A DNA stretch of 64,000 nt from Chionoecetes opilio (GCA_016584305.1 JACEEZ010021714.1:609347-673346); one strand, 5' to 3'; positions 38,210 through 46,487 are shown, counted from the first letter of the stretch. Made by a program: numbers and translations. Notes: generated by a model not told the origin, from the letters alone.

Positions 38210-39280
38210 GGGCAGGGTAATGGTGGATGTCATTGTGGTAGGGTGTGTGGTTAATGTGGTAGATGTTTACATGGTGGTGAGGGCGGGTTACGGCGATATG
38301 AGATACAGCATTTCAAACATTGTCATTAAAAAATACGGTCAATTATAGTTTCACCCAACCAACGACTTTCTGATGCGCCTTATGTTTTTCTGATGTGTTT
38401 TTATGTGTTTTGAATGAATCTGCTAACCATTTCTGTCGCATTTTTTTTTTTTTTCTTTTTTTTGCAAAAATGAAAAAAAGAAAAAAAAAGAACCTAAACC
38501 TAACCTAGCATTTACCTAACCTAACCTAACCTATATCTAACCTAACCTTTACCTAACTAAAAAAAAAAAAATAATAATAAAAAAATTAAAAAATTAACCT
38601 TTATCTACCTAAAAAAAATAAAAAAAAAAAAAAAAAAAAAAAAAAAGCGACAGAAACGGTTAGCAGATTCATTCAAAACACATAAAAACACACCAGAAAA
38701 ACATAAGGCGCATCAGAAAATCGTTGGTTGGGTGAAACTATAAATTATCCAAAAATACTTATTGGCTGCCTATTACCGTAGATAAAACTATAGTCGCCAC
38801 CTGCACTGACGTCGCCAGCCGCCATATATTACGAATTATAGCATCACTACTGTTGTAGACTTGACAGTCTACATATCACATCATTTGTTGTTGTTGTTAT
38901 TGTTCAGGGCTGCGAGGATCCCTTGGGGAACACTAAGAGCCCTGGTGATGTCCTATGGTGCTATCACAGGCGTGGTAGGTGACCTGTCTTCTTCCTGAAG
39001 GCACAGGTGAGGCGGGGGAGGGCGTGTTGTGGTGAGGGGGGGACGCCCACCACCTCACCTGACAATCTACGTAATACTTCACAATGACAGGCACTCCAAA
39101 CACAACACTTTCTTAGCTTTACGGGCACACACAGGCCCCAGCAAACACCATATTCTGGCAGGACCTACATCTATGTAAGGGCTGATGCATTACTTCCCGC
39201 CACAATGAGGAAGTAGACCCAGAAATACAGCAAAGTACCCACCCGAGTAGCGTCGACAACCCCTTGGTGGAGAGCGCCAT
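25199..39280 (-). CDS. CNOT11: CNOT11 (CCR4-NOT complex subunit 11), complete ten-exon gene span
   Basis: CNOT11 binds CNOT10 and the N-terminal part of CNOT1 in the CCR4-NOT complex, which shortens mRNA poly(A) tails (family knowledge). Coding exons on the minus strand: 39243-39280, 36874-36965, 36440-36588, 35556-35681, 34289-34461, 32469-32607, 31303-31512, 29260-29399, 28480-28645, 25199-25330. All introns are GT-AG and all phases join, giving 1365 nt, 454 codons plus stop. The vertebrate protein is about 510 residues; most of the difference is a Gly-rich N-terminal extension absent here. Landmarks: [54 protein letters not shown] and [16 protein letters not shown]. The last two lie in the most conserved C-terminal CNOT11 domain. 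No lesion was seen. Introns are packed with mobile elements. Confidence 0.95.
25359..25437 (-). mobile_element. Partial TTAA-type MITE (family 1)
   Basis: Shares TTCACACCCAGATCTTTCCT and ATTACGAAAAGTAGCTTAA with the complete neighbour at 25446-25660 but stops about one third of the way in. Probably an incomplete tandem copy. Confidence 0.7.
25446..25660. mobile_element. TTAA-ended MITE (family 1), complete, in CNOT11 intron 9
   Basis: TTAACCCCTTCACACCCAGA at left and CTGGGTCTCAAGGGGTTAA at right, about 215 bp. Confidence 0.85.
26330..26500 (+). repeat. 30-bp tandem repeat containing GGTTAGGTTAGG, about 6 units
   Basis: The unit GGTTAGGTTAGGTTTCATTA plus AAACCTTTAA is repeated with few changes. 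It forms the loop region of a fold-back element whose arms also occur at 37589-37966. Confidence 0.9.
26857..27092 (+). other. Possible terminal exon of an unknown gene, with AATAAA
   Basis: A frame open from 26723 ends [28 protein letters not shown] at the stop 26960-26962. Its last 35 codons are GC-rich and unlike the surrounding repeat. AATAAA follows at 27087-27092. No clear splice acceptor, start or homologue was recognised, and it lies inside a TIR element on the strand opposite CNOT11. It could be a captured exon fragment or chance. Confidence 0.2.
27572..27765 (+). mobile_element. tRNA-derived SINE (family A), head and body
   Basis: The head GGGAGGCGGTGGCCGAGTGG plus TTAGCG carries a tRNA A-box. 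The body shares CTAAGAACACCCACATG and CCATTAACTCTACCTTCGA with 35038-35366. Confidence 0.75.
28000..28380. mobile_element. pogo/Tigger-like TIR element
   Basis: AGTAAAACCTCTCGTATTCG at left and CAATATGAGAAGTTTTACTG at right. Internal CGGAC-type motifs repeat. Similar ends occur at 49578 and 51118. No transposase frame. Confidence 0.6.
28480..28645 (-). CDS. CNOT11: CNOT11 exon 9
   Basis: Acceptor GACCTCCAG|G, donor GTGCAG|GTGGGG. Encodes [20 protein letters not shown], then [20 protein letters not shown] and the end IRNKIINVQ. Almost residue-for-residue conserved with vertebrates. Phase in 2, phase out 0. Confidence 0.97.
28672..28925. repeat. (TAA)n with simple-tail repeat, and partial MITE (family 1)
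   Basis: (TAA)n at 28664-28727. It is followed by a stretch resembling the tail repeat of 36655-36815, then an incomplete family-1 MITE (CTTCACATCCAGATCTTTCC, about 28802-28895). Confidence 0.6.
28994..29200. mobile_element. TTAA-ended MITE (family 1), complete, in CNOT11 intron 8
   Basis: TTAACCCCTTGAGGCCCAGA at left and GATCTGGGCGTGATTAA at right (one end slightly decayed), 207 bp. Confidence 0.85.
29260..29399 (-). CDS. CNOT11: CNOT11 exon 8
   Basis: Acceptor GTTCTTCAG|TTA, donor AACAG|GTGAGG. Encodes [37 protein letters not shown] and SLHSMEVVN. Phase in 0, out 2. Confidence 0.97.
29403..30862 (-). mobile_element. CR1/L2-like LINE 3' fragment, split by the RTE insertion
   Basis: 29403-29503 (3' tail and end of the ORF) and 30689-30862 (upstream ORF end) are one LINE copy on the minus strand, separated by the retrotransposon at 29504-30688. 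Confidence 0.8.
29504..30688 (-). mobile_element. RTE-type non-LTR retrotransposon, truncated copy 2, with 9-bp target duplication
   Basis: Flanked by CCTTTCATC on both sides (29495-29503 and 30689-30697). The 3' end on the minus strand is a TGATT/ATTG tail. The coding region reads from [15 protein letters not shown] through [20 protein letters not shown] to the C-terminus PAYAPND-stop. It is nearly identical to copy 1 (16770-18668). The catalytic motif reads FAYD instead of FADD (one base change), so the first metal-binding Asp is lost. The TSD and 5' truncation are standard for target-primed reverse transcription. Confidence 0.93.
30925..31197 (-). mobile_element. CR1/L2-like LINE 3' fragment between (CA)n tracts
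   Basis: 30983-31197 carries the LINE tail and the C-terminal coding end ([20 protein letters not shown] on the minus strand). (CA)n lies on both sides (30927-30982 and 31204-31290). Confidence 0.8.
31303..31512 (-). CDS. CNOT11: CNOT11 exon 7
   Basis: Acceptor TCTCCCGTAG|CTG, donor CCCAAG|GTGCCT. Encodes [44 protein letters not shown] and YHTGLTPPK. Phase 0 at both ends. A (GT)n tract begins within about 20 bases of the donor. Confidence 0.97.
31555..31960. other. Part of CNOT11 intron 6, no feature
   Basis: T-rich unique-looking sequence before the (CA)n tract at about 31978-32100. Confidence 0.5.
32101..32410 (+). mobile_element. tRNA-derived SINE (family B) with (CA)n tail
   Basis: The B-box GGGTTCGATCCCC lies at about 32128-32140, after a short tRNA-like head. 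The body is GC-rich, and the 3' part reads GGCCCTGTAAAATACAACTA before a (CA)n tail. The 3' part resembles the end of a LINE fragment at 61020-61185. Confidence 0.7.
32469..32607 (-). CDS. CNOT11: CNOT11 exon 6
   Basis: Acceptor TTGCCTGCAG|G, donor GACGAG|GTGAGG. Encodes [16 protein letters not shown], then [20 protein letters not shown]. Phase in 2, out 0. Confidence 0.95.
32688..33345. mobile_element. hAT-type non-autonomous element with 8-bp target duplication
   Basis: Ends CAGTGGCGGCTCGTG and CACGAGCCGCCACTG. Flanked by CGTATACT at 32680-32687 and 33346-33353. 658 bp in CNOT11 intron 5, no transposase frame. Confidence 0.93.
33472..33580 (+). mobile_element. Partial TTAA-type MITE (family 1)
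   Basis: Contains CCAGATTGTTCCTTTGCTAT and GTGGACAAGGACACCAAACA, about half of the family-1 unit, joined to a family-3 element at about 33585. Confidence 0.6.
33585..34248. mobile_element. TA-flanked TIR element (family 3), interrupted by a pogo-like element
   Basis: Family-3 sequence at 33597-33708 and 34150-34248 with CTGCCCCCTTGCTGCTTACT and the AATAGACTA end. It is split exactly at a TA dinucleotide. Confidence 0.8.
33709..34149 (+). mobile_element. pogo/Tigger-like element, internally deleted, TA target duplication
   Basis: TIRs CAGGTTGAAGTTCCCAAACT and AGTTTGGGAACTTCAACCTG, flanked by TA at 33707-33708 and 34150-34151. The uninterrupted family-3 copies show a single TA there. An ATG near 33964 begins [12 protein letters not shown] then stop, resembling the first residues of pogo/CENP-B-type transposases (family knowledge). 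441 bp. Confidence 0.85.
34289..34461 (-). CDS. CNOT11: CNOT11 exon 5
   Basis: Acceptor CGTTGCAG|TTA, donor CTCAGG|GTATTA. Encodes [37 protein letters not shown] and a Pro/Ser-rich end YPQPPPDSG. Phase in 0, out 2. Confidence 0.94.
34480..34806 (+). mobile_element. CR1/L2-like LINE 3' fragment
   Basis: The decayed coding end contains [28 protein letters not shown] and [18 protein letters not shown] segments. It is followed by the GTAGGTCTCACGGCCTCTTG tail and repeated CTTATGTTTTTATG. Confidence 0.85.
35038..35366 (+). mobile_element. tRNA-derived SINE (family A), full-length copy
   Basis: Head GAGGCGGTAGCAGAGTGGTT (A-box) and GAGTTCGATCCCGAG (B-box). The body contains CTAAGAACACCCACATGCCC and CCATTAACTCTACCTTCGAT, and the 3' end GGAGGTTACTGCC precedes an A-rich tail. 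Confidence 0.85.
35556..35681 (-). CDS. CNOT11: CNOT11 exon 4
   Basis: Acceptor CCCTCCTCCAG|CAT, donor AAAGAG|GTGGGT. Encodes [20 protein letters not shown] and [20 protein letters not shown], ending KE. The donor was chosen because exon 5 then continues the vertebrate alignment without a gap; the open frame itself runs 34 codons past it. Confidence 0.92.
35700..35884 (+). repeat. LINE-tail-like segment and (CA)n
   Basis: 35786-35820 (GGCCTGTAAGCTACAACTAG) resembles the tails at 32310-32345 and 61150-61178, and is followed by (CA)n at 35823-35884. Confidence 0.6.
35885..36415 (+). mobile_element. tRNA-derived SINE (family A), interrupted by a TIR element
   Basis: SINE head 35886-36013 and continuation from about 36381 (GCCCTGCCCATTAACTCTA). 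The break lies inside the conserved ACCCACATGCCCTGCCCATT stretch, so the insertion point is clear. Confidence 0.85.
36014..36388. mobile_element. TIR element (family 2) inserted in a SINE
   Basis: Ends CATAGACCACTATA and ACAGTGGTCTATG, flanked by a 7-8 bp duplication of GCCCTGC. The interior contains a further CATAGACC/GGTCTATGG pair (about 36014-36118), so two related elements may be nested. Related to 9066-9420. Confidence 0.8.
36440..36588 (-). CDS. CNOT11: CNOT11 exon 3
   Basis: Acceptor GTGGGTCAG|TG, donor ATCCTG|GTATGTG. Encodes [40 protein letters not shown] and FLPIFINIL. The donor runs straight into a (GT)n tract. Phase in 1, out 0. Confidence 0.95.
36655..36830 (-). repeat. Dispersed repeat with (ATA)n tail, minus orientation
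   Basis: (AAT)n at 36650-36680, then the complement of the repeat at 23780-23962, including GGCACATTAGGGGACATAGT. Confidence 0.7.
36874..36965 (-). CDS. CNOT11: CNOT11 exon 2
   Basis: Acceptor GTTGTGTTGCAG|G, donor TTCAAAT|GTAAGT. Encodes [20 protein letters not shown] and [10 protein letters not shown]. Phase in 2, out 1. Confidence 0.93.
37589..37966. mobile_element. Fold-back element with TTAGG-rich loop
   Basis: The arm GTTTTCAGAGACACCAACTA and CTTGGCCTACAACAGGGGCT (37589-37700) is mirrored at 37862-37966. The loop has poly-A, GGTTAGG repeats and poly-T. Related arms occur at about 26235-26640. Confidence 0.85.
38347..38745. mobile_element. Fold-back element with CCTAA-rich loop
   Basis: Left arm CACCCAACCAACGACTTTCT... 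is mirrored by ...CGTTGGTTGGGTG at right (38347-38440 and 38647-38745). The loop has CCTAACCTAACCTAACC and poly-A. It shares AATCTGCTAACCATTTCTGT with the arms of 14535-15012. Confidence 0.85.
39243..39280 (-). CDS. CNOT11: CNOT11 exon 1 (start codon)
   Basis: Encodes [12 protein letters not shown] plus two bases of the next codon (GG), followed by donor GTGGGT. This corresponds to the MSLTPKELSSLL segment of vertebrate CNOT11, so the long Gly-rich extension is absent. The ATG was chosen because it is the only one aligning with that segment and it joins exon 2 in phase. Confidence 0.85.
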
Positions 39281-39478
39281 GCTTTGTTTACAACTTTACG
39301 CCAGCACACTACGAACTCATCCCTTAATGCAACACTACTACTACGAACACACAGCCTGCTTGCAAGTAGGCATTAGTTCACCATTATAAGGTTAGCATGG
39401 ATTATTTCAACACAGTAGCTCAATATCTTATCAGTGAAATAGTCGTATTCTAATAACAAGCACTGGAAGAAATTCGTG

Positions 39479-39568
39479 TAGCCAGAGTGGCTCCAAAGAC
39501 ACTCTACAACTCCAAAGACACTACAAAGTTGTAGCGTCTTTGGTGGCTCTCACGAGCCACTCTGGCTC
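39479..39568. repeat. Inverted repeat (hairpin) upstream of CNOT11
   Basis: AGCCAGAGTGGCTCCAAAGAC is mirrored by GTCTTTGGTGGCTC...GAGCCACTCTGGCT, with ACAACT/AGTTGT also pairing toward the centre. Confidence 0.8.
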
Positions 39569-39689
39569 TGTGGCCGTCACATGCAAGGCACCTGTTATAG
39601 CTCCATGCTACTAAGTACCGCCAGTACTTACCTAGAACTACATCTGTCACTCCTCCCTCACTCGCTAGCTATAAAATAAAAATAAATTT

Positions 39690-40005
39690 TGAGTGGCAAA
39701 AATTTTTGAGTGCCAAAAATGTTTGAGTGCCAAAAAAATTTCAGTGCCCAAATATTTTGACTGCCAAACATTTTTTTGAGTGCCAAAATATTTTGAGTGC
39801 TCAACAAAATTTTTGAGTGCCAAAATTTTTTGAGTGCCAAAAAAATTTGAGTACCAAAAAATTTTGGTTGTAAAAAAACTTGAGTGCCAAAACATTTTGA
39901 ATGCCAAAAAATTTAGTGCCAAAAATTTTCGAGTGGCAAAAACTTTTGAGTGCCTAAAAATGTAAAGTGTCAAGAAATGTAGAGTGCAAAAAAAATTTGA
40001 GTATC
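39690..40005. repeat. Degenerate short tandem repeat, TTTGAGTGCCAAAA type
   Basis: About 16-20 bp units containing GAGTGCCAAAAA, roughly 18 copies with variable A/T runs. It gives misleading minus-strand frames rich in HSK, FGT and LAL. Confidence 0.85.
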
Positions 40006-40049
40006 CCAGATGAAATAACCAAGGGAAGAGTTGACAAGTGTGTTTACGA

Positions 40050-40388
40050 AGGAACATAAGAACATAAGAAAATAAGGAAGCTACAAGAGGCCGCGAGGCC
40101 TACACGTGGTAGTTCCTGTCACCTAACACTACCTACATCCACCTTTCATCCCCATCCATGAACCTATCCAGCTCCCCTTTAAAGCTCCCTAATGACTCCG
40201 CACTAACTACCTGTCTACTGAGACCATTCCACTCATTCACCACCCTATTTGTGAACCAGTTTTTCCCTATTTCCTTTCTAAATCTACGCTTTTCCAGCTT
40301 GAATCCGTTACTTCTTGTTCTACCCTGGTTAAAAGCCGTAAGAACTTTTCCTACCTCTCCTTTATTAAATCCCTTTATCCTGAGAGAA
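40050..40388 (-). mobile_element. CR1/L2-like LINE 3' fragment, minus orientation
   Basis: On the minus strand it encodes [40 protein letters not shown] and [16 protein letters not shown], a good continuous copy of the LINE C-terminal end, followed by the CTTATGTTCTTATG tail. Confidence 0.9.
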
Positions 40389-40529
40389 GAAGGAGTAAAG
40401 AGGAGAAGGAGGAAGGAGAAGAAGGAGAAGGAGAAGAAATTTGCAGAAGACCTATGAAGCGATATTGCGACAAAGGTCACAAGAAGAAGGCTGAGCGAGG
40501 ATACACAAGATGTAATAAAGACAACTAGA

Positions 40530-41255
40530 ACCTGGGAGGAGGGAGGAAACACCTCTATTACTACTTCTTGTGACCTTTGTCGCTTAGTAGTGCTTAAATA
40601 AAATAGGTCCTCATCAACTTTGCCTATTAGTTAACAATCTTGTCAACTCTGTCCTTGGCTATTTAACTAGGGATCTCTTAAAAGGGAAAAAATGAAACAG
40701 AGAAAACGTAAGGCCGTGGGAGGAAATACTTCTTCTTTTACTACTTCTTACGACCTTTAACACTTATTACTGCTTAAACAAAATAGGTCTTCTTCAACTT
40801 CACCTATTAGTTAACAATCTAGTCAACTCTGTCCTTGGCTATTTCACTTGGGATCTCTTAAAAGGACAAAAAGGAAAAGAGAAAACGTGAACCGGGGAGG
40901 AGGGAGGCAATACTTCTTCTTTTACTACTTATTGTGACCTTTAACACATATAACTACTTAAACAAAATTGGTCCTCTTCAACTTCAACCTATTAGTTAAC
41001 AATCCTGCCAACTCTTGCCTTAGCTATTTAACTAGGGATCTCTTAGAAGGGAAAAAAGGAAATAGAGAAAACGTGAACCGGGGAGGAGGGAGGAAACACT
41101 TCTATTACTACTTAATGTGACCTTTGACGTTAATATCGCTTTATAAAAAATAGCTCCTCTTCAACTTGGCCTATTAGTTAACAATCTTGTCAACTCTTGC
41201 CTTAGCTATTTAACTAGGGATCTCTTAAAAGGACAAATAGGAAATAGAGAAAACG
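40530..41255 (+). repeat. About 180-bp tandem repeat, 4 copies, upstream of RIC3-like exon
   Basis: Units start near 40533, 40712, 40892 and 41070, each with GGGAGGA, a TATTAGTTAACAATC segment, ACTAGGGATCTCTTA and AGAGAAAACGT. The last unit runs into the presumed 5'UTR of the RIC3-like gene. Confidence 0.92.
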
Positions 41256-41316
41256 TGCTGTCGTGGGAGGACCTCTGGCGGGACGAGGAGCGGCGGCGGA
41301 GTGTCTCGGCGGCACC

Positions 41317-41452
41317 ATGGCGGGGGATTTCGGGACGGGCAAGACAATACTGGTTTTAGCCATCGTGGTGGGCTGTTTCGCGGTGCTATGGCCCAAGATA
41401 TTCTACCCAATGCTTACTGCCTCCGTTAAGCCCCCAGCACCGGCGAGACAAG
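41317..41452 (+). CDS. RIC3: RIC3-like acetylcholine-receptor chaperone, exon 1
   Basis: The ATG in context CACCATGG begins MAGDFGTGKTILVLAIVVGC, continues FAVLWPKIFYPMLTAS, and the exon ends ...ACAAG|GTAACT after 45 codons plus one base. The hydrophobic stretch (about 11-31) followed by LWPKIFYPML matches the N-terminal membrane segment of arthropod RIC-3 proteins, ER chaperones for nicotinic acetylcholine receptor assembly (family knowledge). The upstream region is GC-rich for about 70 bp, as in a first exon. No further RIC3 exon was found on + in the remaining 22 kb, so the gene is partial here. Confidence 0.7.
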
Positions 41453-41702
41453 GTAACTAACAGGGGGAAATAAGGGAAATAGTGCTAGAGGGACAGGCTT
41501 TAGCAGACGAAATTTGGTGAAGCAGACGACAGATTTCTCGTATTTTCCTCTATTTTTGAGTTTTATTATTGTAAAAATGTGTGATTGGGATTAACACGGC
41601 TCGTTAGGAGTGCAATATGACTGTGCTTAATGTTTTGTTGCAGGAAATGAGTGTTTTAAGGTCGATGTATTATTAGAAATATGTAAAAAAGGGTGATAAA
41701 TA

Positions 41703-41960
41703 AGCTCCCATAACACTATAGTCGCCAGTCACTTGCCACTGCACTAATGTCGCCAGGCACAATATATTACGAATTTAAGCATCACTACAGACTTGTATGT
41801 GCCACTGAAGACATGTAGTGTGATGTACATAATATAAACTACTGTGCATGCGTCTTCAGTGGCACATAAAAGTCTGTAGTGATGCTAAAATTCGTAATAT
41901 AGTGTGTCTGGCGACATTAGTGCAGTGGCGAGTGACTGGCGACTATAGTGTTATCTACGG
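41703..41960. mobile_element. Palindromic TIR element (family 5), copy 3
   Basis: AACACTATAGTCGCCAGTCA at left, complement at right (GTGACTGGCGACTATAGTGT). Same internal landmarks as 19052-19305. Confidence 0.85.
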
Positions 41961-42103
41961 TAGTGAATGGTTTAATATGTGGGTCACTTATCTTATTTAT
42001 TGCCCTGTATGTATCTATCTTGGACGCCACATTATGATAGATATACTGTGTTTTTATATCTATTAACTCGTTGTTGTACATGTGTTGTCACTCACCATCA
42101 ATA

Positions 42104-42330
42104 ACACTATAGTCGCCACTGCACTAATGTCGCCAGGCGTATTTTACAGGCAAATATTACGAATTTTAGCATCACTGCAGACTTGTATGTGCCACTGAAG
42201 ACACGTACATAATATAAATTACTATGCATGCCTCTTTAATGACACATACAAATCTGTAGTGATGCTAAAATTCGTGATATATGGCACCTGGCGACATTAG
42301 TGCAGTGGCGACTATAGTGTTGTTGACGGT
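42104..42330. mobile_element. Palindromic TIR element (family 5), diverged copy 4
   Basis: AACACTATAGTCGCCACTGC and its complement at the ends. Shorter arms than other copies, with AGCATCACTGCAGACTTG inside. Confidence 0.8.
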
Positions 42331-42361
42331 AGGTATCTTCACACACCGGCCTTATTACGTG

Positions 42362-43262
42362 CAAACACCACCCACCCACCATACACACTATACACACCAC
42401 ACACCTACCATACACACTATACACACCACACACCTATACACACTATACACCACACACCTACCATACACACTATACACACCACACACCCACCATACACACC
42501 ACATACACCTACTATACACACCACACGCCCACCATACACACTATACACCACACACACTATACACCACACACACACCATACCCACTATACATACCACACAC
42601 CTACCATACACACTATACACACCACACACCTACCATACACACTATACACACCACACACCTACCATATACACTACACCCACCATACACACTATACACCGCA
42701 CACCTACCATACACACCACACCTACCATACACACTATACACACCACACACACACCATACACACCACACACCTACCATACACACTATACACACCACACACC
42801 TACCATACACACTAACCACCATACACACCAACAACACACCTACTCCATACACACACTAATACACACACACCACCATACACACTATACACCACACACCTAC
42901 CATACACACAACACCACACACTAACACCACACACCTACCATACACACTATACACCACACACTATACACACCACACCTACCATACACACTATACACCACAC
43001 ACCATACACACTATACACCACACACCTACCATACACACTATACACACCACACACCCACCATACACACCACCCACCCACCATACACACTATACACCACACA
43101 CCTACCATACACACTATACACACCACACACCTACCATACACACTATACACCACACACCATACACATATACACCACACACCTATACACACCATACACACCA
43201 CACACCTACCATACACACTATACACACCACACACCTACCATACACACTATACACCACACACC
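42362..43262. repeat. 28-30 bp CA-rich minisatellite, about 900 bp
   Basis: Repeated CACCTACCATACACACTATA with CACC/CACA spacers. The + strand is almost free of G across 900 bp. Open frames (HTHYT or VCIVCM) are artefacts. Confidence 0.95.
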
Positions 43263-43267
43263 ACTAC

Positions 43268-43395
43268 AGGGAGTTTCGTACACAAGTTGTTTCGTACATT
43301 GATTTTGAGTTTTTTCGTACATACCTGGTGTCATTTCGTAACTCTAGTAATCAAGTTGAACTCTGAGCTGAGTGTACGAAACAACTATGTTTTCT
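43268..43395. repeat. Dispersed repeat with TTTCGTAC motifs
   Basis: Contains TTGTTTCGTACA, CATACCTGGTGTCATTTCGT and TGTACGAAACAACTATG. The inverted relative lies at 26668-26772. Probably a small fold-back element. Confidence 0.7.
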
Positions 43396-43507
43396 ACTAT
43401 ACCTACAGCATACAGCGCTTCATTCTGATCTTTGAATGAAGTCATTTAGCTAGTTAACACAACACCATGATGAATAAGGAAAGATGACACTTGAAGCCTA
43501 GATAGTC

Positions 43508-43772
43508 TACCGTAGATAACCACTATAGTCGCCAGTCACTTGCCACTGCACTAATGTCGCCAGGTACAATATATTACGAATTTTAGCATCACTACAGACT
43601 TTTATGTGCCACTGAAGAGGCATGCACAGTAGTTTATATTATGTACATCACACTACATGTCTTCAGTGGCACATAAAAGTCTGTAGTGATGCTAAAATTT
43701 GTAATATATTGTGCCTGGCGACATTAGTGCAGTGGCAAGTGACTGGCGACTATAGTGTTATCTACGCTAGGT
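43508..43772. mobile_element. Palindromic TIR element (family 5), copy 5
   Basis: TAGATAACCACTATAGTCGC at left and GCGACTATAGTGTTATCTA at right, with near-complementary halves. Confidence 0.85.
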
Positions 43773-44917
43773 GGTAAATATGCAGTTTCAACCAATACTC
43801 TCCTGACATAACTTGGGGGGGTGGGGGGGGACGCCTCTCCAGACCCTCCTGCTAGTTAATTGACCTAACTTGGGCATTGATTACGTAACCTAACCTTGCT
43901 GTGTGGGGGGGGGGGGTGACACCTGGGGGGGGATATTTATGCGGCTATTATTAAATGTTTCAATGTTTCACCCCTTGTGTTATTTTTCATTTTCGACGGC
44001 TGTTGTATGGGTTAGAAATACTCCCTATGATAAGAAGGAATTGTTTAGGTTACTTCAAACCACCGATCGTGTTTGGGTTTAAACTGTACTTATACTGTCT
44101 ATATGAAGGACTGTGAGGTTAGAAAATGCCAGAATAATACTTGTTTCCGTCCACTGACTGGCTACTTCCATGGTTATATTTGGCTATGAATTTAATGTTA
44201 ATCTCACTGCATTGTCATGTGATGGTGAATAGCTCACTGATATCAGTACCTAGGTTGTGTTATTCATTTATATGTTGCACAGGAACGTTGTCAGTATTTT
44301 CTGGCCTGTGTTTACTGCATCTGTATGTGATGAGCCTATTGAGGGCCTCTGCTGCCTGGGTGCCCTGTGTGTGTGGCCCGAGGCGGCACAGGGTGGTGGT
44401 ACAGGGACAATGTTGTCCTGGCTGGCCAAGCAGAGCCAAGACTAGATGACCAGCAAGGCCTGAGTGGGATTTTGTTGCTTTTGAATGTATCCAACACTGT
44501 TTTCGTAGACTGTATTTGATAGTGATGATGCAGATTTAAATGAGAACACCATTGCAGGGCTAAATGGCAGTGCTTTAAACACTGGAGCTCTAAGATTGGT
44601 TAGATATATGTTACAATGCTCTGTATCGTGCAGCTATCTCTATCCGTTGCCCAATTCAATATTCCATGCCCAATGCTGCCAGCTCCTCTTCAACTCTTCA
44701 ACACACACTTCCTCCCTCTACTCCCAACCTTCCAATCACTTCTATAGTATACAGTCTATGATATAAAACCATGTATTTATTACTATTTCATAAGAAGCTT
44801 GATGTCATTAAACTCACCCAGCACGGAGTCCTCATGCCTTCACTCACTCATTCTTCCTGACTTTGTTTTTACTTGTGTGTTTTTCTTAAGTTTCTACATT
44901 TTCCTTTCTTCACTCTG
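43773..44917. other. No gene recognised
   Basis: Two G-runs (43816-43829 and 43905-43931), otherwise unique-looking sequence. Frames up to 102 codons at 44141-44449 show no recognisable domain or splice context. Confidence 0.45.
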
Positions 44918-45210
44918 TATGTATGGATATGTATGTATGTATGTATGTATGTATGTTATGTATGTGTGTGTATGTGTGGATATGTAGTATGTATGTATGT
45001 ATGTATGTATGTATGCATGTATGTATGGATATGTATGTATGTATGTATGTATGGATATGTATGTATGTATGTATGGATATGTATGTATGTATGTGTGTAT
45101 GTGTGGATATGTAGTATGTATGTATGTATGTATGGATATGTATGTATGTGTGGATATGTAGTATGTATGTATTATGTATGGATATGTATGTATGGATGGA
45201 TGTATGTATG

Positions 45211-45242
<32 letters not shown>

Positions 45243-45331
45243 TGTATGTATGGATATATATATATGTATGTATGTATGTATGGATGGATGGATGGATGTA
45301 TGTATGTATGTATGTATGTATGTATGTATCA
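44918..45331. repeat. (GTAT)n microsatellite with GGATAT interruptions
   Basis: About 410 bp of ATGT units punctuated by GGATATGTA, suggesting a higher-order unit. Confidence 0.95.
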
Positions 45332-46085
<754 letters not shown>

Positions 46086-46270
46086 AAGAGCTGAGATATA
46101 TGAGCCTTTAGTTTTGTTTCTGAAGGTTGTTTTAAATATAGTCTGTGTGGTGGTGGTGGTGGCGGTGGCGGCCGTGGCTGTGGCTGTGGTGGTGGTGGTG
46201 GTGGTTGTGTCACCCCTTAACAGGTGCACTGTCTCCATGAGTACTGAGTTATCATAATTAGTAGTGGTAT

Positions 46271-46458
46271 TGTTATGGACTCAGTAGACAGGTAGTTAGT
46301 GTGGAGTCAATAGGGAGTTTTAAAAGGAGGCTAGACAATTTCGTGGATGGGGATGCAAGGTGGATGTAGGTCTCAGCCACTTAAGTAACAGGAACTATGT
46401 CATGTAGGTCTCGCGGCCTTTTGTAGCTTCCTTATTTTCTTATGTTCTTATGTTTTTA
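46271..46458 (+). mobile_element. CR1/L2-like LINE 3' fragment
   Basis: Contains GACTCAGTAGACAGGTAGTT through the CGCGGCCTTTTGTAGCTTCC tail with CTTATGTTCTTATG. The coding end is decayed. Confidence 0.85.
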
Positions 46459-46487
46459 TTACAATTATTTTGGTCTGATGGTGTACA

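Larger units (their letters stand above)
36966..39242 (-). other. CNOT11: CNOT11 intron 1
   Basis: GT-AG intron of about 2.3 kb. It contains two fold-back elements with TTAGG/CCTAA loops, a C-run and GT-rich stretch (38013-38230) and a fragment of the family-5 palindromic element (38776-38860). Confidence 0.85.
39281..41316. other. Divergent intergenic region between CNOT11 and RIC3-like gene
   Basis: About 2 kb containing a hairpin, a 16-bp degenerate repeat, a LINE fragment and the 180-bp tandem repeats. Both promoters should lie here. No TATA or initiator can be assigned with confidence. Confidence 0.6.

Noticed and set aside
44141..44449. 102-codon + frame as a possible gene
   Set aside because: No domain, no splice or polyadenylation context, ordinary chance length.
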